Origin: Thermoplasmata archaeon
Lineage (GTDB): Archaea; Thermoplasmatota; E2; DHVEG-1
Length of the DNA stretch: 6,538 nt
Direction of reading: 5' to 3'
NCBI GenBank assembly: GCA_030641605.1
Contig: DAOWHD010000015.1
Coordinates: forward strand, 1 to 6,538
The notes under the pieces were generated by a model that saw nothing but the letters and a program-made list of their open reading frames with translations, was not told where the DNA came from and searched no databases. The translations under genes were made by a program, and so were the position numbers. Below are positions 1 through 4,834 of this stretch, piece by piece. The stretch's first letter is position 1. Every line of letters starts with the position of its first letter.

Positions 1-28
1 ATACCATATTTATCTTTTCTGGTACTTG

Positions 29-48
29 CAGTACTTCCGAAAGTACTG
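29..48. repeat. Short perfect hairpin downstream of the HD gene
   Basis: CAGTACTT and AAGTACTG form an 8-bp perfect inverted repeat around a 4-nt loop (CCGA on plus, TCGG on minus). It starts 12 nt after the stop codon of the minus-strand HD gene, so it could shape the 3' end of the trm56-HD transcript. No T-tract follows it on the minus strand, and archaeal terminators usually rely on T-tracts, so a terminator role is only a guess. Another GTACTT copy lies at 22-27, so the local GTAC richness may be partly coincidental. Confidence 0.4.
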
Positions 49-60
49 ACTTGACTTGGA

Positions 61-585
61 CTATATGAGATTGACATCCATACCGCAGATATCACTTAAC
101 TCTCTATGCAGATTAGCAAGATTCTCTGCATATCCTTTATACCCATTCCTTAATGCTCTTTTTATCTCGTTTTCGATATTTTGTTTTTTACAGCCATCAA
201 TCAGATTATCAGCATGACAAACAATTTTCTCTTCGAGTGTTTTGGGCATATAGTCTCTTGGCGGCAGGTTTAATTTCTTTGCCACCTTTATCGATATTCC
301 TGCTCCAATATGCCCCTCAATGATATTTATTATGCTCTCAGGTAACCCCAACTGTCTAGCAATTTTGGCTCCTTCCAAAGCATGAAGAATCCCATGTGTT
401 TTTGATCGCCCAATATCGTGAAGCAGTGCCCCTGCTTCAACCAGTTCTACATCAGCATGTGCCTTCTTTGCCATCCTTACCGCTATAACTCTAACAGCTT
501 TGCAGTGCCTAATAACAATCTTAGAACATCCACTTTTTTCAAGCAAATCAAGACATTCTTCTGGGGAAGGTATGGCACTGCTCAT
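61..585 (-). CDS. HD-domain protein, archaeal TIGR00295-like putative phosphohydrolase
   Basis: This is a soluble single-domain HD protein of 174 residues. HD-superfamily proteins are metal-dependent phosphohydrolases; the substrate of this archaeal family is not known to me. The metal-ligand pattern is visible: H27, H56-D57 in LLHDIGR, H68, H92 in EGHIGAG and D126 in CHADNLID. The N-terminal segment IPSPEECLDLLEKSGC matches how I remember this family starting. I chose the ATG at 585 because it begins just before that conserved segment and lies 10 nt after the trm56 stop. A TTG at 615 would add ten residues and overlap trm56 by 20 nt. Ribosome binding is weak (AGGG overlapping the trm56 stop). 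The spacing implies co-transcription and perhaps translational coupling with trm56, but a shared function is inference only. Family assignment is by motif and remembered sequence. Confidence 0.85.
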   Translation of the reverse strand: MSSAIPSPEECLDLLEKSGCSKIVIRHCKAVRVIAVRMAKKAHADVELVEAGALLHDIGRSKTHGILHALEGAKIARQLGLPESIINIIEGHIGAGISIKVAKKLNLPPRDYMPKTLEEKIVCHADNLIDGCKKQNIENEIKRALRNGYKGYAENLANLHRELSDICGMDVNLI

Positions 586-595
586 AAGAATAACC

Positions 596-1108
596 CTATT
601 TATCTTTGGATACAACCTTTTTACCTTTATTGCTGGGAAGAATTTCTATTTTTCCGTTAAAATGCTTCTCCTGCCAACCGCCCACGTTATATCTATCTAG
701 AAAAACAGCTAATGCAGCAACTTCTGAATGCGGCTGATTGCCTATAGATACATTAAAATCAGCGATTTCATAGATTTGTGGAGGTACCTTTTCTGCCCCT
801 ACAATAACAAGTAAATCCCTATTCCTATCTATTTTACCTATTGATTTGTTCAATTTTTCACCATACATAGTGAGATGAACGATTGTACCCTTCCATTCTT
901 TGATTATTTTTTTCTCATTCACTCCAGATTTTATTTCGAAATCTCCTCCAAAACGTGCACAAATAGAGCGAACGTTATCTTCAATATGGCTATCCTTCGT
1001 ATCTATAATGATTTTATCCGCACCAAATGCACGTGCCACCAGTGCCACATGAGTTGTTATACGTTTATCCCGACCTATTCTATGACCAATTCTCAAAACC
1101 GTTATCAT
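596..1108 (-). CDS. trm56: tRNA (cytidine(56)-2'-O)-methyltransferase Trm56
   Basis: Archaeal SPOUT-class methylase that transfers a methyl group from S-adenosylmethionine to the ribose of C56 in the T-loop of tRNAs. It has 170 residues, close to the family's usual length. The recognisable blocks are LRIGHRIGRDKRITTHVALV at residues 5-24, HLTMYG at 78-83, VIVGAEKVP at 101-109, and SIGNQPHSEVAALAVFLDR at 121-139. The last two form the trefoil-knot cofactor site in this family. The basic C-terminal tail (GKKVVSKDK) is short. The ATG is preceded by AAAGGATGAA six nucleotides upstream, which may act as ribosome-binding site. A TATA-like element lies about 80 nt upstream, and the gene is first in a pair with the HD gene. 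The nearby tRNA-Val carries the substrate base C56 at position 2071. Confidence 0.95.
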   Translation of the reverse strand: MITVLRIGHRIGRDKRITTHVALVARAFGADKIIIDTKDSHIEDNVRSICARFGGDFEIKSGVNEKKIIKEWKGTIVHLTMYGEKLNKSIGKIDRNRDLLVIVGAEKVPPQIYEIADFNVSIGNQPHSEVAALAVFLDRYNVGGWQEKHFNGKIEILPSNKGKKVVSKDK

Positions 1109-1182
1109 CCTGACTTCATCCTTTCCTGTTTTTCAAAAACAAATATTAATCATAGCTTAGTTGGCAAAATCAAATGCATTCC

Positions 1183-1196
1183 CCATATATAAAAAT
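1183..1196 (-). promoter_or_regulatory. Probable TATA box for the trm56-HD operon
   Basis: The minus strand reads TTTTTATATATGGG here, in the 124-nt gap between the DUF2188 gene stop and the trm56 start. At the usual archaeal spacing of about 25 bp, transcription would start near 1164. That leaves a leader of about 55 nt before the ATG at 1108. A purine-rich BRE element is not obvious, so the call rests on the TATA match and position. Confidence 0.5.
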
Positions 1197-1232
1197 TTGA
1201 ATTTGTTATGTAGATTTGAAATAGTTGCCTCA

Positions 1233-1853
1233 TCATTTCTTAGGTCTTGGTTTAAAACCCTCACTAAATGTCCCATCTGTATTTTGAATCAACACTGTTG
1301 CATTTCTTTCTCTTGCAATATTTCTTGCTTGCGCTATAGCATTTTCTTTTAATCTATGGTGACTGTAAATTTTTCCATGACCACGTACAGCCCAGTCGCC
1401 ACGAACCTGACCAGGTTGTGGCTTGCTTACCACATAAATTACGTTTGAGGGTTTCCTTGGCTTCTCCTCATTTTTTTTAAACGTTTTCTCTTTATTTGCC
1501 AGTACCCCATCAACCCTTTTACCTAGTTCTGTCCCATATTCTTTCGATGGATGCTTGGAGATATTATCCACATTTTCTTCTATAGCCTGTACATCCCTCC
1601 AGATTCTCTGTTCAGACAATACACTATTTTCTCTCTGATGTGAAGTATCTTTTTCAGAAGTGACATTCTCTGAATAGAGTGTTTCATGATACTCTGCTAG
1701 TGTTGATTCTTTAGGATCTTGTTCAGTTTCTGATTGAACAGTCTCTTCAGATTTAGCCTGTGGTAATTCTTCACTCTTATGTACTGGTTCCCTTTTTTTA
1801 GGTTTCAACCTTTCCAACACTTTTAATTTTTCTAACACTTTCAATTTTATCAC
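1233..1853 (-). CDS. DUF2188-domain protein with acidic disordered N-terminal region
   Basis: The C-terminal 70 residues (about 139-206), from NVIYVVSKPQPGQ through DWAVRGHGKIYSHH, AIAQARNIARERNATVLIQN and DGTFSEGF, match the small DUF2188 fold: a beta-hairpin with a W-x-V strand, an A-rich helix and a final DG turn. Its function is unknown. The N-terminus begins with two tandem hexads KLKVLE followed by RLKPKK. About 110 residues rich in E, S, T, K and Q follow and are likely disordered. There is no signal peptide or membrane segment. The frame contains no ATG codon at all. I chose GTG 1853, which precedes the KLKVLE repeat; a GTG at 1982 would add 43 residues but would start upstream of two TATA-like boxes. 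The ribosome-binding site is unconvincing. The gene is alone, diverging from the tRNA gene. The domain call is fairly sure, the start is not. Confidence 0.75.
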   Translation of the reverse strand: MIKLKVLEKLKVLERLKPKKREPVHKSEELPQAKSEETVQSETEQDPKESTLAEYHETLYSENVTSEKDTSHQRENSVLSEQRIWRDVQAIEENVDNISKHPSKEYGTELGKRVDGVLANKEKTFKKNEEKPRKPSNVIYVVSKPQPGQVRGDWAVRGHGKIYSHHRLKENAIAQARNIARERNATVLIQNTDGTFSEGFKPRPKK

Positions 1854-1917
1854 ACCGGCATTCCTAAAGCACTTTATTGCTATCTGTAAGTTAACGTTCT
1901 TTTTGTTGATAAATCTT

Positions 1918-1964
1918 TTCTTTATAAAAAATAAAAATTCTTTATAAATTACATTCTTTAGAAA
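1918..1964 (-). promoter_or_regulatory. Tandem TATA-like elements upstream of the DUF2188 gene
   Basis: TTCTTTATAAA occurs exactly at 1918-1928 and again at 1938-1948, 20 bp apart. A one-mismatch copy (TTCTTTAGAAA) lies at 1954-1964. Read on the minus strand, the first two contain TTTATAAAG, a good archaeal TATA box. They would place transcription starts near 1900 and 1920, giving a leader of roughly 45-70 nt before GTG 1853. This is the main reason for rejecting the longer 5' extension of that gene. The three copies could also be a repeated operator; that is inference. Confidence 0.5.
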
Positions 1965-1981
1965 AGCATTTATCCGAAACA

Positions 1982-1989
1982 CTTTATTC
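1982..1989 (+). promoter_or_regulatory. Possible box A for the tRNA-Val gene
   Basis: CTTTATTC is centred about 29 bp before the first tRNA base, so with the usual 25-bp spacing transcription would begin around 2011, a few nucleotides upstream of the mature 5' end. The match to the archaeal TATA consensus is only moderate, and another TTTAT lies at 1969-1973. Confidence 0.35.
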
Positions 1990-2014
1990 GAAGTTCTGGA
2001 TATCCTAGTGCAAC

Positions 2015-2088
2015 GGGCTTATGGTCTAGCTGGTTATGACGTCGCCTTCACATGGCGGAGGTCGCCGGTTCAAATCCGGCTAAGCCCA
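2015..2088 (+). tRNA. tRNA-Val (anticodon CAC)
   Basis: A full cloverleaf can be drawn by eye. The acceptor stem GGGCTTA (2015-2021) pairs perfectly with TAAGCCC (2081-2087). A 3-bp D stem GTC/GAC encloses a loop with the GG pair. The anticodon stem TCGCC/GGCGG carries the 7-nt loop TTCACAT, with CAC at 2049-2051. The variable loop has 5 nt, and the T stem GCCGG/CCGGC carries the loop TTCAAAT. The discriminator base is A (2088), as expected for valine. There is no intron and the CCA end is not encoded, so CCA must be added enzymatically. C56, the target of the Trm56 enzyme encoded nearby, is at 2071. Confidence 0.95.
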
Positions 2089-2099
2089 CTAACTCCAAC

Positions 2100-2345
2100 A
2101 TGAGGAATCACTTTGAGTTGAGGCCTATCTTGGCGTTGACCCAAAGTGGACCTATTTTTGGCTATGCCCCCGTGGCTACCACTTCTATACCAATTGGCGG
2201 TAAAAAACGATTTTACTCCCGTTATAATCAACAGCTCCTGAATAGCAATGGTACAGTTAAAAAAGAGGTTGATGATGGCGTCCAAAATAGAGTCAACAGA
2301 GCAACTTCTTATTTGACAGAGTTATTTGGCATAGGAACATTTTAA
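2100..2345 (+). CDS. Unrecognised 81-residue open frame directly after the tRNA
   Basis: An open frame of 81 residues begins at an ATG 11 nt past the tRNA 3' end and stops at TAA 2343-2345, just before the radC-like gene. The product would be soluble and slightly basic, with no signal peptide or membrane helix. It has a Gly/Pro/Thr-rich front (SGPIFGYAPVATTSIPIGG), a basic middle and a probable amphipathic helix near the end. I recognise no family. No ribosome-binding site precedes the ATG and no TATA box is visible apart from the tRNA promoter. If expressed, it would be a tRNA-mRNA co-transcript. The stretch is less AT-rich than the true intergenic gaps and uses CGA, CGT and CCC codons sparingly seen elsewhere. 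It may be a small real gene, a gene remnant or a chance frame. It is listed so that the 2089-2371 interval is not left unexplained. Confidence 0.3.
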   Translation: MRNHFELRPILALTQSGPIFGYAPVATTSIPIGGKKRFYSRYNQQLLNSNGTVKKEVDDGVQNRVNRATSYLTELFGIGTF

Positions 2346-2348
2346 AAT
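2341..2348 (+). promoter_or_regulatory. TATA box for the radC-like gene (leaderless start)
   Basis: TTTAAAAT is centred about 27 bp before ATG 2372, which places transcription initiation at or next to the start codon. No Shine-Dalgarno sequence precedes that ATG (CCTTTCGT is directly upstream), as expected for a leaderless mRNA. The element overlaps the stop codon of the preceding small frame. A second AT-rich word, TTTATATT at 2355-2362, is too close to serve this start. Confidence 0.5.
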
Positions 2349-2371
2349 CATTTGTTTATATTTCCTTTCGT

Positions 2372-3043
2372 ATGAAAATTAAGGACATACCATGGTTTAA
2401 CAGGCCAGGTATACGATTGAAGAGGAAAGGTGCTTCTCACCTCAATGACGCTGAACTCCTTGCTATTGTTTTTGGCAGAGGGAACCCTGAAGAAAATGCT
2501 GTTGATTTAGCAAATAGATTGCTTGGCAAATACAATTTTGATAAATTGTCTGATCTTTCTTTTCATGAGCTTAAAAAAGAGTCAAAAGACCAAGTTAAAG
2601 CAATGAAAATCCAGGCTATGTTTGAAATTTTCCGTAGAACAAACAAACTCAAAAAGAAAGGTTTCAAACAGAAGATAAAGACTGCAGAAGATGTGTTTAA
2701 TTACTATGTTGACGAACTGCAGGATAAAAAGAAAGAACATTTCTACGCATTATTCCTTGACACGAAAAATAGGATTATTTCTGAAGAATGTATTTCTGTG
2801 GGAACACTTAATTCCTCACTGATTCATCCAAGAGAAGTCTTTAACCCTGCAATTAAAGCAAGTTCCAATTCAGTAATTTTCGTTCACAACCACCCCAGTG
2901 GGGACTGCAAACCGAGTAAAGAAGACGAAGAAGTTACAAAGATGCTTTGTAATGCTGGGGATTTGTTAGGGATTAATGTACTTGATCATGTTATAATTGG
3001 AAATAATAGTTATACAAGCCTTAAGGAAGAAAATCTGATTTGA
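2372..3043 (+). CDS. radC: RadC-family JAB/MPN domain protein
   Basis: This 223-residue protein has the full RadC layout. An N-terminal UPF0758-type helical region (PGIRLKRKGASHLNDAELLA, residues 12-31) precedes a JAB/MPN metallo-domain (about 102-223). The JAMM-type zinc site is intact: glutamate at 138/139 in SEECISVGTL, H172 and H174 in VHNHPSGD, and D185 in PSKEDEE. The closing blocks LLGINVLDHVIIG and YTSL are also standard. JAB domains of this kind are usually metallopeptidase-like. The name comes from a bacterial locus once linked to DNA repair, and no repair role is proven. The family is common in bacteria and patchy in archaea. The helix-hairpin-helix GIG motif usual around residue 70 is replaced by KESKDQVKAMK, so DNA binding through it is doubtful. 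The gene appears to be transcribed alone and leaderless. Confidence 0.88.
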   Translation: MKIKDIPWFNRPGIRLKRKGASHLNDAELLAIVFGRGNPEENAVDLANRLLGKYNFDKLSDLSFHELKKESKDQVKAMKIQAMFEIFRRTNKLKKKGFKQKIKTAEDVFNYYVDELQDKKKEHFYALFLDTKNRIISEECISVGTLNSSLIHPREVFNPAIKASSNSVIFVHNHPSGDCKPSKEDEEVTKMLCNAGDLLGINVLDHVIIGNNSYTSLKEENLI

Positions 3044-3120
3044 TTAAACGTAAAATATAAAATTTGTAAGGGCGATATTCTTAAAATGTTAGGTGTGACA
3101 ATCGATATGGATCTTTTCAA

Positions 3121-3168
3121 ATTAACAACCCTAAAGTTATATATTAACAACAACATATATTATTAACA
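3121..3168 (+). promoter_or_regulatory. Promoter region of the secreted protease with ATTAACA repeats
   Basis: Two TATA-like stretches, GTTATATATTAAC (3136-3147) and ACATATATTATTAAC (3153-3166), lie upstream of ATG 3196. The first would start transcription near 3167, leaving a leader that contains GGGGGAT (3181-3187), a plausible ribosome-binding site about 9 nt before the ATG. ATTAACA occurs three times, at 3121, 3143 and 3162, spaced 22 and 19 bp apart, around the TATA elements. This could be an operator, or simply AT-rich sequence. Confidence 0.4.
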
Positions 3169-3195
3169 TCTCAGGATAACGGGGGATAAAATCAT

Positions 3196-4290
3196 ATGAA
3201 AGAAGCAATAACGGTTCTCATTGCCATAATAATGCTTACAACATTTGCAACTTCAATAGAAAAAGCAAAAGAAATTGAAACAACCGATTTACCCTCCTCG
3301 TTTAGCTGGCGGAATATAAACGGTACTGATTACACCACTCCAATAAAAAATCAGGCTCCTGCTCCAACCTGTGAAGCATATGCACTGGTTGCTGCACTTG
3401 AAACAATAATGCAATATCAAATTGGAGAAATATATAATCCTGATCTCTCCGAAGCACACCTTTATTTCTACGCTGGTGGAACCTATAAAGCAGGTTACGT
3501 AAATATAGTAGATGCTGCAAACTATTTGATGGAACATGGCGTCCCTGATGAAGGATGCTTTCCTGATCCACACAGACCATATGACTTCCCGTTTGAAAGC
3601 CTGCTGGATTGGGAAAACAGAACAGTAAAAATAAGTGAATGGGGCTGGGTAGAACACACAGAAGAAGCAATAAAAACAGCATTAATAGAACATGGCCCAC
3701 TTGCTGCATGTCTCTATTTATGTAGAGATTATAACTGCTACAAAGGAGGTGTATATCACCATAGATGGGGAAAAATAGTTAATGGACACGTAATGGCTAT
3801 TGTAGGCTATGATGACAATAACCAATGCTGGATTATAAAAAACAGTGCTGGAGCAGAGTGGGGAGAGGACGGTTGGCTCAGAATGGCATATGACTCAGCC
3901 ATGTTTGCAGAATGGTATGGCGAGGGTATGGGCATAATGTACATTGATGGAGCATACGGAAACTTAGAACCTAACGTTCCCAAGGTACAAATTGAAACAC
4001 CCAAAATTTTTAATACATATTTTTTCGGGCAGAAATTCCCAACAATTTTCAAGAGCCTGCTCATCCAAAAAGCATCTCCTAGAATCATTGGAGAACTACA
4101 AGTGAACGTAACAGCCGAAAACACAAACCTTGTAGAATTCTACATTGATAATGTAAAACAACATACCGATGATGAAGCACCATTTACATGGGATTTACAA
4201 GCAACACATGGGCCTCATACATTAGAAGTCAGAGCGATTAATGGCAACAACACATCACTAGATTTAGTAGATTTTCATGTGATTATCTAA
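3196..4290 (+). CDS. Secreted papain-like (C1 family) cysteine protease with C-terminal Ig-like domain
   Basis: This is a 364-residue exported protein. Residues 1-23 form a signal peptide (hydrophobic core ITVLIAIIMLTTFA). The catalytic domain covers about 35-255. Q53 (KNQ) is the oxyanion-hole glutamine, C59 (TCEAYA) the nucleophile, H198 (NGHVMAIVGYDD) the base and N216 (KNSAGAEWGEDGW) the orienting asparagine. Papains usually read GSCWAFA and KNSWGxxWG, so this variant has lost both tryptophans, although the four catalytic residues remain. Residues about 300-364 (VEFYIDNVKQHTDDEAPFTWDLQ, GPHTLEVRA) resemble a Big_7-type Ig-like domain, probably for binding or spacing. There is no C-terminal membrane anchor or sorting motif, so release or wall association is likely. 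The role is probably extracellular protein or peptide degradation. There is no visible propeptide of normal papain length, since the mature domain begins about 12 residues after the signal peptide. Confidence 0.88.
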   Translation: MKEAITVLIAIIMLTTFATSIEKAKEIETTDLPSSFSWRNINGTDYTTPIKNQAPAPTCEAYALVAALETIMQYQIGEIYNPDLSEAHLYFYAGGTYKAGYVNIVDAANYLMEHGVPDEGCFPDPHRPYDFPFESLLDWENRTVKISEWGWVEHTEEAIKTALIEHGPLAACLYLCRDYNCYKGGVYHHRWGKIVNGHVMAIVGYDDNNQCWIIKNSAGAEWGEDGWLRMAYDSAMFAEWYGEGMGIMYIDGAYGNLEPNVPKVQIETPKIFNTYFFGQKFPTIFKSLLIQKASPRIIGELQVNVTAENTNLVEFYIDNVKQHTDDEAPFTWDLQATHGPHTLEVRAINGNNTSLDLVDFHVII

Positions 4291-4314
4291 AAATCGTTCT
4301 TTTCTCGTTTTCTA

Positions 4315-4337
4315 AGGTTTTTCGCTCATAAAAACCT
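4315..4337. terminator. Hairpin between convergent genes, possible bidirectional terminator
   Basis: AGGTTTTT (4315-4322) and AAAAACCT (4330-4337) are perfect inverted repeats of 8 bp around a 7-nt loop. They lie between the stop of the protease gene (4290) and the stop of the convergent small gene (4386). The plus strand just upstream is T-rich (TTCTTTTCTCGTTTTCT), which suits archaeal T-tract termination. The placement supports a 3'-end role for one or both genes; the mechanism is inferred. Confidence 0.45.
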
Positions 4338-4385
4338 GCTAGAGATGACTATCACATTTCGTATGCAGCTTGAATCATCTTTAAA

Positions 4386-4715
4386 TTATTTTTCTAGCTT
4401 TAGATCCTTTGCAAAGAAAAGGTTATCGAAGGGGATTTCAATTTTAGGTACTTCTGGTTTTCTATCAAAAATTTTAAGTATCTCAGAAACGAAACTTTCA
4501 TTTTTTGGTTTTACGTAATAGTATTTTTCAAGTTCTTCCTCATCCAGCTGGAGGATGTAACCCATGTAATATTTTGTAATTTTTTCAACAGTCGCCCCTA
4601 ATCTAGCTTGGGCATATAAGAGGTTAAACCACATCTGCACAAATGGGTCTTCTATTGAGATTTGATATGCCTTCATCTTCACACTCTCCGCACCAAATAT
4701 TATATCATCCACCAT
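4386..4715 (-). CDS. Small acidic protein of unknown function
   Basis: This is a 109-residue predicted soluble protein with no family that I recognise. It looks mainly helical: a segment FVQMWFNLLYAQARLGATVEKITKYYMGYILQL (residues 25-57) with many aromatic residues, a Glu/Lys/Tyr-rich stretch, then a C-terminal part with alternating Pro and hydrophobics (PEVPKIEIPFDNLFF). There are no cysteines, signal peptide or clear membrane helix. Two starts are possible. ATG 4715 has a TATA-like box (GTTTATAAAAAT, 4731-4742) about 22 bp upstream and would be leaderless. ATG 4676 (96 residues) has GGAG nine nucleotides before it and a second box (TTTATATAATGG, 4712-4723) suitable for it. The longer form is given here, but I cannot decide. 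The gene is convergent with the protease and runs in the same direction as the RNase J-like gene. Confidence 0.65.
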   Translation of the reverse strand: MVDDIIFGAESVKMKAYQISIEDPFVQMWFNLLYAQARLGATVEKITKYYMGYILQLDEEELEKYYYVKPKNESFVSEILKIFDRKPEVPKIEIPFDNLFFAKDLKLEK

Positions 4716-4742
4716 TATATAAAGTATTCTATTTTTATAAAC
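4712..4742 (-). promoter_or_regulatory. Two TATA-like boxes before the small acidic protein gene
   Basis: On the minus strand GTTTATAAAAAT (4742-4731) and TTTATATAATGG (4723-4712) both resemble archaeal TATA boxes. The first predicts initiation close to ATG 4715; the second predicts it near 4694, upstream of ATG 4676. Having one box for each possible start codon leaves the start undecided. Either box makes the gene independent of the RNase J transcript. Confidence 0.45.
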
Positions 4743-4754
4743 AAAATCAAATAA

Positions 4755-4829
4755 CTATGAAAAAAGCCTACTGGATGTTACAAACAACACCAAGATTGTT
4801 TGTTTCACTAACATCACAAAATTCTGCAT
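4755..4829 (-). CDS. Candidate 24-residue hydrophobic mini-protein
   Basis: A short frame, MQNFVMLVKQTILVLF followed by VTSSRLFS and TAG, begins at an ATG preceded by a perfect GGAGGT with a 5-nt spacer. That is the best ribosome-binding site in the window. About 15 of the 24 residues are hydrophobic, with one internal lysine, so the peptide could be a single short membrane helix. It begins 37 nt after the stop codon of the RNase J-like gene and would be read from the same transcript. A T-run (CTTTTTTC) ends the frame. I know no matching family. A pair of frames overlaps the site: ATG at 4834 in another frame closes after six codons, so the 4829 start is preferred. Length alone makes chance occurrence possible, and conservation is untested. 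Confidence 0.4.
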   Translation of the reverse strand: MQNFVMLVKQTILVLFVTSSRLFS

Positions 4830-4834
4830 AACAT

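Noticed and set aside
586..615. Ten-residue extension of the HD protein from a TTG at 615
   Set aside because: It overlaps trm56 by 20 nt and adds residues before the segment where the family normally begins; the ATG at 585 is a simpler start.
1854..1982. 43-residue N-terminal extension of the DUF2188 protein back to a GTG at 1982
   Set aside because: The stretch is very AT-rich, contains two TATA-like boxes pointing into the gene, encodes a Lys/Phe/Ile/Asn-rich sequence typical of untranslated AT-rich DNA, and comes close to the divergent tRNA promoter.
2052..2099. Extension of the 81-codon frame back into the tRNA gene
   Set aside because: The extra residues (MAEVAGSNPAKPT) are the familiar spurious translation of a tRNA anticodon and T arm.
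2070..2285. 71-codon minus-strand frame opposite the post-tRNA frame
   Set aside because: It runs into the tRNA, has no ribosome-binding site or recognisable product, and mirrors the plus-strand frame.
2231..2290. C-box-like TGATGA and D-box-like CTGA words suggesting a C/D guide RNA
   Set aside because: The order and spacing are wrong (CTGA lies before TGATGA) and no matching second pair or terminal stem is present.
3087..3167. 26-codon frame in the gap between radC and the protease
   Set aside because: It has no good ribosome-binding site, runs through the AT-rich promoter of the protease and its end is all Asn, Ile and Tyr codons, as expected from AT-rich noncoding DNA.
3289..3709. Long minus-strand open frames antisense to the protease
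   Set aside because: They mirror codon bias in the protease gene, have low-complexity hydrophobic translations and no start signals.
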